Both the position numbers and the translations under genes were made by a program. Shown one piece after another: positions 31,172 to 39,265 of a stretch of DNA of 64,000 nucleotides (the first letter of the stretch is position 1; every line of letters begins with the position of its first letter). The stretch comes from Phycisphaerae bacterium. GTDB lineage: Bacteria > Planctomycetota > Phycisphaerae > UBA1845 > Fen-1342. A model generated the notes under the pieces. The model saw only the letters and a program-made list of their open reading frames with translations. It did not search any database and had not been told where the DNA came from. The stretch is from contig JAGNKU010000001.1 in the NCBI GenBank assembly GCA_017999985.1, forward strand, positions 363,276-427,275, read 5' to 3'.

Positions 31172-32812
31172 GTGTCCAGCACGCGACAGCCCGCAGCCGA
31201 CGCCGGGTCATTCACCCGCGGCGATCGCGTGTTGCTCACGCTCTTCGCGTTGGCGGTCCTACTCCCCGGCACGTTCGGCGTCAGCCTGACCGATCGCGAC
31301 GAAGGCTGGTACGCCCAGGTCAGCCGCGAGATGCTGCAAGGCGGCGACTGGCTGATCCCGCACTATCTCGGTCAGCCCTGGATCGCCAAGCCGCCGCTGC
31401 TTTACTGGTGCGTGGCGGCGTCATTCGCCGTGTTCGGCCTCCACGTCTGGGCCGCACGGCTCATCTCCGTCCTCGCCATGGTCGGCGTGGTACACCTGCT
31501 CGGCACACTCGCCGGCGGTCTGTACAACCGGCGCGTCGCGCTCATTGCCTGCTATTCCTTCATCACGGCCGGCCTGCCACTGGTCATCGGCAAGATGCTC
31601 CTCACCGACAATGTGCTCCTGCTCTGCATGCTGGCCGCGATGGTCCTGCTCTGGCAGTTCGCGACGCAGCGCCCGACGCCCGGGCGTGCGGCGGCGTTCT
31701 GGCTGTGTGTCGGCCTCGCCGTCCTCGCCAAGGGTCCGGCCGTCATCGTCTTCGGCGGCGCGTTCGCCCTCGGCTTGTTGTTGCAGCCCAGCGCACGCCG
31801 GCGCATCTTCAGCGCCCGCCTCTGGCTGCTCAGCCCGCTGTTCCTGCTCGTCGCGGGCCCGTGGTATCTGTATGCCGCGCTGCACGCCGGCGGCACGCTC
31901 GGCCAGCAATTCCTCGGCTACGAGGTCGTGTCGCGCATCCTCGGTACGCCGCATGGACAGGGCGGTCCACCCGGCTACTACCTCCTCCTCAGTGTCGCCG
32001 GCTGGCTGCCGTGGACGGCGCTGGTGCCCGGGGCCGTGTTCGAGCTCTGGCAGGCCCGTCGCCGCGACCGCGCCGCGTGGCTGCTGCTGATCTGGTTCGG
32101 GCTGCCCTGGATATTTCTGGAGCTGATTCACAGCAAGCTGCCGCACTACATCCTGCCGTGCTACGTGCCGCTCGCGATCATGTTCGGCCGCATGTGGGAC
32201 GTCGGCCTCGCACACGTCCCGACGACGGCGCAGCGCATCGTCCTCTGGATCTGGGCGATCGTCCCGCTGCTGCTGGGCGCCGCACTCGTCGCGGCGGCGA
32301 CCCTGGGACGGGCATACGCGTGGTCGCTGGCCACAGGCGTCGCCGGCGGGGCTTTGCTGCTGGGTTTTGTGGTTGTTGCGCGGCGGATGCAACGCGGCCG
32401 GCTCTGGTCCGCGTGGCGTTGCGCCGTCGGCTGGACCGCGCTATTTCACATCCTGCTCGGGCTGTGGGTGTTACCGGGCTTCGAGCCGTACCGGCTCAGC
32501 CGGACGCTCGCGGATCAGACGAACGCGCTGAGCGGCCCCGCCGCCACTGTCGCGGCCTGCGGCTATGACGAGCCCAGCATGTTCTTCTATCTGCGCCGCC
32601 CCGGCTGCGTCATCTCAACGACACAACTCGCCGATACGTTGCGCGAATCCACTGCCCCGGTCGTCGTGATCGCCCGCGACGCGGAGTTGCGGGCCGCGGG
32701 CCTCACGCCGGACGAGCGCCCCGGCTGGCACCGCATCGTCGGCTTCAATTACGTGAAGGGCCGCGAGGAGACCGTGTGGGTGATTCAGTCCAACCGCGCC
32801 GAACCGCGTTGA
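31172..32812 (+). CDS. GT39-family membrane glycosyltransferase (ArnT/PMT-like)
   Basis: About 546 aa with 10 or more hydrophobic helices. The first periplasmic loop has the family's acidic pair, SLTDRDEGWYAQVSREML, and the QPWIAKPPLLYWCVA block is typical of ArnT-type enzymes. HSKLPHYILPCYVPLAI is another family helix. Such proteins use polyprenyl-phosphate sugars to glycosylate lipid A or proteins. I choose the GTG at 31172, seven bases after AAGGGAG; GTG 31166 is also possible. Upstream open frame is antisense to the lipoprotein gene. The 3' end overlaps the convergent PAP2 gene by 28 bases. Confidence 0.83.
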   Translation: MSSTRQPAADAGSFTRGDRVLLTLFALAVLLPGTFGVSLTDRDEGWYAQVSREMLQGGDWLIPHYLGQPWIAKPPLLYWCVAASFAVFGLHVWAARLISVLAMVGVVHLLGTLAGGLYNRRVALIACYSFITAGLPLVIGKMLLTDNVLLLCMLAAMVLLWQFATQRPTPGRAAAFWLCVGLAVLAKGPAVIVFGGAFALGLLLQPSARRRIFSARLWLLSPLFLLVAGPWYLYAALHAGGTLGQQFLGYEVVSRILGTPHGQGGPPGYYLLLSVAGWLPWTALVPGAVFELWQARRRDRAAWLLLIWFGLPWIFLELIHSKLPHYILPCYVPLAIMFGRMWDVGLAHVPTTAQRIVLWIWAIVPLLLGAALVAAATLGRAYAWSLATGVAGGALLLGFVVVARRMQRGRLWSAWRCAVGWTALFHILLGLWVLPGFEPYRLSRTLADQTNALSGPAATVAACGYDEPSMFFYLRRPGCVISTTQLADTLRESTAPVVVIARDAELRAAGLTPDERPGWHRIVGFNYVKGREETVWVIQSNRAEPR

Positions 32813-33378
32813 TAGAACGTCGGCCCCAGCCCCCACACGCAGGCGAACACGACTGCCGCTGCCAGCGTGTACCCGGCGATCACATCCGACAGAAAGTGCC
32901 ACTGGGACGCGACGCGCTCCAGGCCGGCGGCCAGCGCGATGACGTAGAACACCCAGCGCGTCCGCGGGAAGTAGATGCCGAGCAGCAATGCGAGCGTGGC
33001 GGCGGACATGGCGTGTCCCGAGGGGAATGAGTCGAAGTCACCGCTCGCGCTGAACGGCTCGAAGTGAAACGCCCCCAGTCCCGCCCGCGGCCGCGCTCGC
33101 CCGATCGCCCACTTCGACAAGTGCAGCAGTGCCGTCCCGATCAGGATCGGCGTCAGGAACCCGATGCACAGCCGCCCGCCATTCGGAAACGACAGCAGGA
33201 TCGCCAGCAGCACGATCACCGGCCCGGCGCCCAGCAGCACGCCGACGACGTTCTCGACGCCCGGCTGCCAGAGGGCGCGCAGGACCCGGTCAGTCAGCAG
33301 CGCATCCACCGACAGCGCCGCGCCGGCCAGCAGCGCGCCGCCGACGATCGCCTGCCACGGAAACCTGGAGTGTTTCAT
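32785..33378 (-). CDS. PAP2-family membrane phosphatase
   Basis: 197 aa from the ATG at 33378 (alternative at 33432). Five or six hydrophobic helices. All three catalytic blocks are visible: KWAIGRARPR (KxxxxxxRP), FDSFPSGHAMSAA (PSGH) and RVASQWHFLSDVIAGY (the histidine-aspartate block). Members dephosphorylate lipid phosphates such as undecaprenyl pyrophosphate or phosphatidate on the outer face. The 3' end overlaps the GT39 gene tail to tail, a dense arrangement that may affect expression of both. Confidence 0.85.
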   Translation of the reverse strand: MKHSRFPWQAIVGGALLAGAALSVDALLTDRVLRALWQPGVENVVGVLLGAGPVIVLLAILLSFPNGGRLCIGFLTPILIGTALLHLSKWAIGRARPRAGLGAFHFEPFSASGDFDSFPSGHAMSAATLALLLGIYFPRTRWVFYVIALAAGLERVASQWHFLSDVIAGYTLAAAVVFACVWGLGPTFYQRGSARLD

Positions 33379-33454
33379 AGGGCCCGAATCGTAGCCGGAG
33401 AACACCGCCGCCGGAACACGCGCGTCCGACATTCAAATCACGAGCTGTCGCGGG

Positions 33455-34045
33455 TCATTCGTCGCCGGCCGCCGCGCGCAGCTCCTCGATCGTGAACGGC
33501 CGCCGGCACTTCGGGCACGTCGGCCCCTTGACGCCAAGCAGGAAATGCCCGCACGCGGGGCAACAGTACGGCTGGTGCCGCGGTTGGCGGCGTTCAAAGC
33601 ACCCCAACAGATATCCCATCAGCGCCGCGAAGCACGCAAGGACGAAGGCGGCGACATACTCCACAGTCAGAAGCACGACCGTAATTGGACGTTCGTCGGG
33701 GCTGACAAACGCTCCCCACTCCATGTGTGACGCCAGGCCGACGATGACTCCCAAGGCGGTGGTGGCAGCGCAGAGCGCTACACCTCTCCAGCTGTTTTCG
33801 TAACGGGCGAAGAAGAACGCCGCGGGCAATACGCACAACGGTGAATAGAACATAAGCGCAATGCCCGATTGCGGATCGTTGGGCAGGATCACGCGGCTGA
33901 AGACGTATACGAGCGCAACACCGCAAAGGAAGCCCAGTAGCCGCCTCGGCCAACATCGCTCGCGCTGGGACGCGCCCGCGCGCTGCATCACCGGGGGCTG
34001 AGCAGTCTCAGCATCCAAAGCCTCGTCGCGCCGCTCCTCAACCAC
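33455..34045 (-). CDS. Membrane protein with C-terminal zinc ribbon
   Basis: 196 aa from a GTG preceded by GGGAGG. Four hydrophobic segments (LLGFLCGVALVYVFSRVIL, GIALMFYSPLCVLPAAFFFA, GVALCAATTALGVIVGLA, VEYVAAFVLACFAALMGYLL) precede a zinc ribbon, CCPACGHFLLGVKGPTCPKC. This reverses the order of the relative at 26034, where the ribbon is N-terminal. Function unknown. The gene points away from pruA. Confidence 0.68.
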   Translation of the reverse strand: MVEERRDEALDAETAQPPVMQRAGASQRERCWPRRLLGFLCGVALVYVFSRVILPNDPQSGIALMFYSPLCVLPAAFFFARYENSWRGVALCAATTALGVIVGLASHMEWGAFVSPDERPITVVLLTVEYVAAFVLACFAALMGYLLGCFERRQPRHQPYCCPACGHFLLGVKGPTCPKCRRPFTIEELRAAAGDE

Positions 34046-34162
34046 GCCACACCTCCCGAAGCGCCGCCTCGCCCCGGCGTCCGCACACAAGACGCCGCCG
34101 TCGGCCTGCATTATAATCCAGTTTCGCAACGAGCCCCTGGATCGACTACGGAGTACGACATC

Positions 34163-35713
34163 ATGCTGACCCCCTACCGCCCCGAACCGTACGTCAATTT
34201 CGCCGAGGCCGCCCCGCGCGAAAAGATGCTCGCCGCCCTCCAGGAGGTCCGCGGCCAGCTTGGCCACATGTACCCGCTCCGCATCGGCGGCCAGACGTGC
34301 GACACCAGCCAGAAGATCAAGTCGGTCATGCCGGCCCACTCGGAAACCGTCGTCGGCTTCGTCAGCAAAGCCTCACGTGAGCAGGCCGAGCTCGCCATGC
34401 AGGCCGCGCTCACCACGTTCAAGACCTGGAGCCGTGTCGAGCCCGAGACCCGCGCCCGCATCCTCTTCAAGGCCGCCGCCATCATGCGCCGCCGCATCTA
34501 CGAGCTGTCCGCCTGGATGTGCTTCGAGGAATCCAAGAGCTGGATCGAGGCCTACGCGGACGCGTGTGAAGCCATCGACTTCCTCGACTTCTACGGCCGC
34601 GAGATGATCCGCCTCGGCGGCCCGCAGCCCGTCACACCGTTTGCCGGCGAGGACAACGAGCTGCGCTACATGCCGCTCGGCGTCGGCGTCGTCATCCCGC
34701 CGTGGAACTTCCCGCTGGCGATCTGCACCGGGATGACCAGCGCCGCGCTCGTGACCGGCAACACGGTCGTGCTCAAGCCGGCCAGCACGTCGCCGGTCAT
34801 CGCCGCGAAGATGGTCGAGATCCTGATCGAGGCGGGCCTGCCGCCGGGCGTTGTGAACTACTGCCCCGGCTCGGGCGCCGAGATCGGCGACTACCTCGTC
34901 GAGCATCCGAAGACGCGTTTCGTGTCGTTCACCGGCTCGATGGACGTCGGCCTGGGCATCTTCCAGAAGTGCGGGAAGGTCGCGCCGGGCCAGATCTGGC
35001 TCAAACGCTCCATCCTCGAGATGGGCGGCAAGGACTGCATCGTGGTCGATGAGACCGCCGACATCGACGCGGCCGCCGAGGGTATCGTCACCGCCGCGTT
35101 CGGGTTCCAGGGGCAGAAGTGCTCGGCGTGCTCACGGGCGATTTTGCATCGCGACATCTACGACGCCGTCGTGCAGCGCGTCGTGGACCGCGCCAGGAAG
35201 CTCACGGTCGGCGACACGACCAGCGCCGAGAACTACTACATGGGCGCCGTGATCGACGAGGCCTCGCACCGCAAGATCAACGAGTACATCGCGCTGGGCA
35301 AGAAGGAAGGCCGCGCGGTCCTCGCGGACACGAAGGTGCCGGCGGGCGGCTACTTCGTCCCGCCGACGATCATCGCCGACGTCGACCGCAATGCGCGCCT
35401 GGCGCAGGAAGAGGTCTTCGGCCCGGTGCTCGCGGTCATCAAGGCCAAGGACTTTGACGATGCGCTCGACATCGCCAACGGCACGCAGTACGGCCTGACC
35501 GGCGCGCTGTACTCGAATGACCGTTTCCGCCTGGAGCGGGCGCGGCACGAGTTCCATGTCGGCAACCTGTATTTCAACCGCAAGTGCACTGGTGCGCTCG
35601 TGGACGTGCAGCCGTTCGGCGGCTTCAACATGTCCGGCACGGACAGCAAGGCCGGCGGCCGCGACTACCTGCTGCTGTTCATGCAGGGCAAGGCCATCGC
35701 CGAGCGGCTGTGA
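34163..35713 (+). CDS. pruA: L-glutamate gamma-semialdehyde (1-pyrroline-5-carboxylate) dehydrogenase
   Basis: 516 aa, full length for the stand-alone RocA/PruA enzyme. The aldehyde dehydrogenase fold shows [15 protein letters not shown] (NAD contact), the general-base glutamate in [13 protein letters not shown], the nucleophilic cysteine near residue 320 in [11 protein letters not shown], and [36 protein letters not shown] near the end is typical of P5C dehydrogenases. It oxidises glutamate semialdehyde to glutamate in proline catabolism. The proline dehydrogenase partner (PutA N-terminal part) is not nearby. A TATAAT lies at 34112-34117, without a clear -35. Confidence 0.92.
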   Translation: MLTPYRPEPYVNFAEAAPREKMLAALQEVRGQLGHMYPLRIGGQTCDTSQKIKSVMPAHSETVVGFVSKASREQAELAMQAALTTFKTWSRVEPETRARILFKAAAIMRRRIYELSAWMCFEESKSWIEAYADACEAIDFLDFYGREMIRLGGPQPVTPFAGEDNELRYMPLGVGVVIPPWNFPLAICTGMTSAALVTGNTVVLKPASTSPVIAAKMVEILIEAGLPPGVVNYCPGSGAEIGDYLVEHPKTRFVSFTGSMDVGLGIFQKCGKVAPGQIWLKRSILEMGGKDCIVVDETADIDAAAEGIVTAAFGFQGQKCSACSRAILHRDIYDAVVQRVVDRARKLTVGDTTSAENYYMGAVIDEASHRKINEYIALGKKEGRAVLADTKVPAGGYFVPPTIIADVDRNARLAQEEVFGPVLAVIKAKDFDDALDIANGTQYGLTGALYSNDRFRLERARHEFHVGNLYFNRKCTGALVDVQPFGGFNMSGTDSKAGGRDYLLLFMQGKAIAERL

Positions 35714-35797
35714 GGAAGTGGTCAGTTGTCAGAAGTAGGGTGGCATCGCCCTCCAATGTGGTATTGGCGTCGCGCCGGTGATCTGGGTTGGCTGAAG

Positions 35798-36859
35798 ATG
35801 CACTCGATGTCGTCTCGCGCCCGTTCGCTGATCTGCCGTATAGCGCTCGCAACGGTCCTGGCGTGCGGTCTCGCCGACGCGGCCCGCGCCCAGGACCTGT
35901 CGAAGAAGCTCGACACGCTCAACATCCGCCTGGCCACAGAGCACTATGCGCTCGCCGGCACCGTCAGCGACCGCACGCTCCGTGCGTATGGCGATTTGCT
36001 CGAGTTCATCCACCGCGAATACGCCGTCGGGTTCGCCAGTCTGCTCCAGGAGGACGCCGGCGCCAACAAGGCGCAGCCCGGCCGGCCGGCCAAGGCCAAG
36101 GTGGCCAAGACCAAGGCGGCCGGGAAGGCCAAACGCGCCGGCCGCGACCAGCCGAGCGCGCCGTCGGAGGCGGCCACCACCCAGCCGGCGGCCGATCCCA
36201 ACGCGGGGGACGGCCGGTTCCGCGTGCTGGTGTTTGCCACGGAGAGCGACTACCAGGAGTTCGGGCGGGCGCACCTCGGCGGCGGCACGGCGTTCACCGG
36301 CGGCATGTTTCTGCCCGGCGCCGACGCGCTGCTGATTCTCGATCGCGGCAACCCGGACGACACGATGCAGACGCTCTTTCACGAGGCGTTCCACCAGTTC
36401 ATGCACCGCTACGTGAAGAACCCGCCGATGTGGCTGAACGAGGGTTTGGCGACTTATTACGGCGACATGCGGGTGGAGCGTGGCCGGCTGGTGTTCCGGC
36501 CCGATGCGGACCGCTGGAAGCTGGTGCGCAAACTGATCGAGAAGGAGCAGGCGATTCCGCTGAGCGAGGTGGTTGCGGCGAGCCGGGCGGAATTCTACGA
36601 CGACACGCCGATCAAGGTGCGCGGGTTCGAGAACGTGCGGCGCAAGAGCGCGTTTTATGCGGAGGCGTATACGCTAATTCACCTGCTGCTGGCGGATGCC
36701 ACGGCCCGCCCGCGCTTGCAGGACTACATCCGGGCGCTGGCGCAGGACGACGGCAAGCACGTGCAGAAGATCACGGATGAATTCTTCGGCCCGGACGTGT
36801 GCGCCCACATGCAGGGCTTCTGGGTCAATCACGTCAACAGCCGTCCGGAGCAGAACTGA
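35798..36859 (+). CDS. Secreted DUF1570-like gluzincin metallopeptidase
   Basis: 353 aa. A signal peptide precedes AARAQDLS (about residue 31). The zinc site is HEAFHQFMHRY (HExxH), followed 16 residues on by PMWLNEGLATYYGD, whose glutamate is the third ligand in gluzincins (peptidase MA-like/DUF1570). A Lys/Ala-rich linker (KAKVAKTKAAGKAKRA) separates an N-terminal helical region from the catalytic domain. Upstream context (GTCAGTTGTCAG, a short repeat) gives no strong ribosome site; ATG 35807 is an alternative start. Substrate unknown. Confidence 0.75.
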   Translation: MHSMSSRARSLICRIALATVLACGLADAARAQDLSKKLDTLNIRLATEHYALAGTVSDRTLRAYGDLLEFIHREYAVGFASLLQEDAGANKAQPGRPAKAKVAKTKAAGKAKRAGRDQPSAPSEAATTQPAADPNAGDGRFRVLVFATESDYQEFGRAHLGGGTAFTGGMFLPGADALLILDRGNPDDTMQTLFHEAFHQFMHRYVKNPPMWLNEGLATYYGDMRVERGRLVFRPDADRWKLVRKLIEKEQAIPLSEVVAASRAEFYDDTPIKVRGFENVRRKSAFYAEAYTLIHLLLADATARPRLQDYIRALAQDDGKHVQKITDEFFGPDVCAHMQGFWVNHVNSRPEQN

Positions 36860-36931
36860 CCGCTGTTCCACGCGCGCCCGGCAATCCGGCGGCTACTCGA
36901 CCCGAGCCCCTGGCGCCAGCAGGGACCAGCC

Positions 36932-36980
36932 CAGCCCGCGCAGCGGGCGATTGTGAGTAGCCTCGGGCGCCAACCCGTGG
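36932..36980 (-). repeat. RAYT-type repeat, half copy B
   Basis: This contains only the two-hairpin half of the composite element: GCCCGC-GCA-GCGGGC, then GTGAGTAGCCTCGG, then CGGGC...CCCG. It lies in the same orientation as copy C and about 65 bases from it, in the 295-base spacer after the metallopeptidase gene. That spacer has no gene. Confidence 0.8.
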
Positions 36981-37044
36981 AACGGGCGCCAGCCCGTGGG
37001 ATGGGGGCGCATGCCGAGCATTACGATGGTCGTCTCTTTCTCCC

Positions 37045-37149
37045 AGCCCGCGCAGCGGGCGTCTGGGAGTAGCCTCGGGCGCAAGCCCGTGGAAAGGGCA
37101 CGCCCGACCGTTTGCTCTCCCTCCTGGGAGTCCCCGCAGGGGACGATTG
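37045..37149 (-). repeat. RAYT-type composite repeat, copy C
   Basis: Three potential hairpins, in order on the + strand: GCCCGC-GCA-GCGGGC, a CGGGC/GCCCG stem, and GTCCCC-GCA-GGGGAC, ending CGATTG. It shares long stretches with the reverse complement of copy E at 38631, including GGTCGGGCGTGCC and GGGGACTCCC. Confidence 0.88.
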
Positions 37150-37154
37150 TGGCG

Positions 37155-37607
37155 TCAATCCAACAAATGAGCCCGATCGTATGGTACACCATTGCGGTCC
37201 AGAAACGCCCGCAACTCCTCGTCAAAGGACACTCGTCGATGATGCTCCGCCTGCCCCGCGATGTACTCCCGAACGGCGTTGACGGCGGATTGACTCACGC
37301 TGAATGCCGCATAGCCCGCCTGCCACGCGAACGCATGCCGCGTCGCAAACGTCTGATGCACCCAGCCGCTGGACAGGCTCTTCCATTTCCGCAGCGCATC
37401 GGCCGGCGCGACGTTGCCGCGGAGCGACAGCAGAGCGTGCACGTGATCTTCGGTCCCGCCGATCTCCAGGGCTCGGCCGAATTCGTGCCTGGCCACGCCG
37501 GCCATGTATTCGTAGAGGCGCCGTTGGAGTTCGGCGTTGATCAGGCGGGCGCGGGCCTTTGTGCTGAAGACGACGTGGACGAGGAGATTTGTGTAGGTGT
37601 GCCCCAT
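37155..37607 (-). CDS. IS200-like/REP-associated tyrosine transposase (Y1 HUH, RAYT)
   Basis: 150 aa, the size of Y1 transposases (PF01797). The N-terminus TYTNLLVHVVFSTKARARLI is the family signature. The HUH metal-binding pair is H55/H57 in GGTEDHVHALLSL, and the nucleophilic tyrosine is Y115 in NAVREYIAGQAEHHRR. All catalytic residues are intact, so it should be active. These enzymes cut and rejoin single-stranded DNA at hairpins; here candidate hairpins flank both ends closely. Its ribosome site (GAGGGG) lies in the 11 bases between it and copy D. A decayed paralogue ends at 38625. Confidence 0.9.
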   Translation of the reverse strand: MGHTYTNLLVHVVFSTKARARLINAELQRRLYEYMAGVARHEFGRALEIGGTEDHVHALLSLRGNVAPADALRKWKSLSSGWVHQTFATRHAFAWQAGYAAFSVSQSAVNAVREYIAGQAEHHRRVSFDEELRAFLDRNGVPYDRAHLLD

Positions 37608-37618
37608 CTGGTACCCCT

Positions 37619-37730
37619 CAATCGCCCCCTGCGGGGGCTCAATGGATGGGGAGGATATCGTGGGAAGGGGGCACGATCCACTCCACGGGCTCGTGCCCGA
37701 GGCTACTCACAACCGCCCGCTGCGCGGGCT
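37619..37730 (+). repeat. RAYT-type composite repeat, copy D
   Basis: Begins CAATCG, then the hairpin GCCCCC-TGC-GGGGGC, then a CGGGC-TCGT-GCCCG stem, then GAGGCTACTCACAAC and the hairpin GCCCGC-TGC-GCGGGC. It is inverted relative to copy C. Its last bases overlap the TAG stop (37729-37731) of the zinc-ribbon gene. Confidence 0.88.
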
Positions 37731-38274
37731 ACTTGTCGCCCGGCTTCGGCTCCCCGCCGCTGGACGCTTCCTGAACGCGCTTCGCGTGCCGATACTGCTC
37801 GACAATGCTGCGAGCATCGGCTGTGTGCCCGCATTCCGGACAGCGGACCCGGCCCATGACCACCCGCAAGCCGCGCAGCGCATACCCACACTGTTCGCAG
37901 TGCGGCGACGCGATTTCCATCCAGCGTAGAAACTGACGCCGCTTCGGATAGTACAACACATTCGGTATCAGTATGCCCACCAGGAATCCGAAGACTAGTG
38001 AGGCCCCCATCCGGTTGTCACTTCCGAGCAGGAGCACCGGGCACGCCACGTCCGCCAGCGGTGCCGCGCGCCACATGATGATCGCCCCACCGACGGCGGC
38101 CGCGCCGAGGCACAGGAACATCAGCGCAGCCCCGAGCACCCCGTACGAATATCTGCTGAAGCCCACGCGAAAGCCAAACAATTCGTTGAAGCAAGCGTTC
38201 CACAGCGCCCAGTGCGGGACGATCAGCGCCAACCCCAAGGCGATCAGCAGTACTTCCCGTGCGATCGCGGTCAT
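37729..38274 (-). CDS. Membrane protein with zinc ribbon
   Basis: 181 aa from an ATG preceded by GGAGG; the longer frame upstream lacks support. Three hydrophobic segments (VLLIALGLALIVPHWALW, VLGAALMFLCLGAAAVGGAI, LVFGFLVGILIPNVLYY) precede a ribbon, CEQCGYALRGL then RVRCPECG. The tail is charged. It belongs to the same loose class as the proteins at 26034 and 33455. Its stop codon coincides with the outer end of RAYT repeat copy D, so the transposon forms its 3' flank. Function unknown. Confidence 0.7.
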   Translation of the reverse strand: MTAIAREVLLIALGLALIVPHWALWNACFNELFGFRVGFSRYSYGVLGAALMFLCLGAAAVGGAIIMWRAAPLADVACPVLLLGSDNRMGASLVFGFLVGILIPNVLYYPKRRQFLRWMEIASPHCEQCGYALRGLRVVMGRVRCPECGHTADARSIVEQYRHAKRVQEASSGGEPKPGDK

Positions 38275-38452
38275 CGCCGCCTCCTGGTCTGAGCTGCCTG
38301 GGCGCTGTGCCGCGATGGCAGTGGGCGTCGACCACCGCAGTGGCAACCCGCAATCACCGGCCCGCCGGCGCTACCGCCACGCCACGCCCGGGAGTTCCGA
38401 CCGCGCAACTCCCTCGGTGCCGCAGCTTGGAACGCAGCTCGGCTCGCGCGAA

Positions 38453-38625
38453 TACGCGTCGCCATTCTCGCGTGAACCCCGCCCGACCACAATGCGCTCG
38501 ACGGCGTCCGAGGCTGCAGGGCCGGCCAGGTCGAGCATCGCCGGCGCATCTCGTTGAAGCAGGAGCTGCGCATGTTCCCCGATCGTAATGGCGTGTATTA
38601 TGATCCGGCCTATTTGTTGGATTGA
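38453..38625 (+). pseudogene. Decayed RAYT transposase remnant
   Basis: Translated in frame from about 38491, the last residues read AGQVEH...ELRMFPDRNGVYYDPAYLLD and stop at 38623-38625. Over the final 34 residues 23 match the intact transposase at 37155. The region equivalent to VREYIAGQ reads VRGCRAGQ, so the catalytic tyrosine is now cysteine (38515-38517). Homology continues to about 38453 only after a frameshift and past a stop. The rest of the 38275-38630 spacer shows no clear gene. Repeat copy E follows in the expected 3' position. Confidence 0.8.
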
Positions 38626-38630
38626 CGCTT

Positions 38631-38737
38631 CAATCGTCCCCGGCGGGGACTCCCTGGAGGGGGAATGAAATGGTCGGGCGTGCCTCTTTCCACGGGCTCG
38701 CGCCCGAGGCTACTCACAACCGCCCGCTGCGCGGGCT
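38631..38737 (+). repeat. RAYT-type composite repeat, copy E
   Basis: A full composite copy: CAATCG, hairpin GTCCCC-GGC-GGGGAC, GGTCGGGCGTGCC, a CGGGC-TCGC-GCCCG stem, GAGGCTACTCACAAC and hairpin GCCCGC-TGC-GCGGGC. It starts 5 bases after the stop of the decayed transposase, the same spacing as copy C to the intact gene. Confidence 0.88.
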
Positions 38738-38782
38738 ATTCGCCGCGCGCTGCCGCGCAGGAATCCTACCCTCATGGCCATT

Positions 38783-38832
38783 TGTTCCCTGCTGCCTGTT
38801 CCCCGTTCCCTGTTCCCCGTTCCCTGTTCCCT
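38783..38832. repeat. Tandem heptamer (GTTCCCY)n
   Basis: About six units of GTTCCCT/GTTCCCC-type heptamer run up to the 3' end of the gene at 38840. Same class as 31105-31131. Confidence 0.8.
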
Positions 38833-38839
38833 CGCCTCC

Positions 38840-39265
38840 CTACGGCAGGTGTGTCCCAAACAGCCGCACCGACAAGGCGTCCAGCCGCGCGCGACGCCCA
38901 GCGTCACGATCGACGGCCGCCGCCTGGATCGCATACGCCAGATTCGCCGGCGACAGCAGCACGACCGCCGCCTGCGACAAGCCCGCCTGCGCCGCGATTG
39001 CCCGCACGTCCGCCAGTTCCGCCACGCTCAGCCCCAGCACCCGCGCGATCTCGCCGACATAGTCCGGCGGCGGCACCTCGCCACGCTTGTGTCGCTCGAT
39101 TCGCCGCGCGACCAGCAGCGCCGCGCACAAAGCCGCGATGCCGATCACCACCGCGGTTCCGTGCGTCTCCGCGCACTCGTCGAGGAACCCCTGCCGAATT
39201 CCGCGCAGCCGGTCAGCCAGGTAAGTCGATGCGAGCAGCCCGGACATCAACGCCGGCGTGACCAT
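38840..39265 (-). CDS. Hypothetical membrane-anchored protein
   Basis: 141 aa. One clear hydrophobic helix, TAVVIGIAALCAALLVARRI, follows an N-terminal amphipathic stretch. The C-terminal part is helical and alanine-rich (VLGLSVAELADVRAIAAQAG). The ATG at 39263-39265 overlaps the preceding stop as ATGA, which fixes the start and shows coupling to the HEAT-like gene. No family recognised. Confidence 0.62.
   Translation of the reverse strand: MVTPALMSGLLASTYLADRLRGIRQGFLDECAETHGTAVVIGIAALCAALLVARRIERHKRGEVPPPDYVGEIARVLGLSVAELADVRAIAAQAGLSQAAVVLLSPANLAYAIQAAAVDRDAGRRARLDALSVRLFGTHLP

Larger units (their letters stand above)
37045..37730 (-). mobile_element. Compact RAYT transposon bounded by composite inverted repeats
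   Basis: The tyrosine transposase gene (37155-37607) is framed by inverted copies of one ~105-bp composite repeat: copy C ends 5 bases past the stop and copy D begins 11 bases before the start codon. The word CAATCG/CGATTG is the inner end of both. Total length is 686 bp with no other cargo. The right end overlaps the stop codon of the next gene. This arrangement matches a REP/RAYT unit, here as one self-contained element. Confidence 0.82.
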
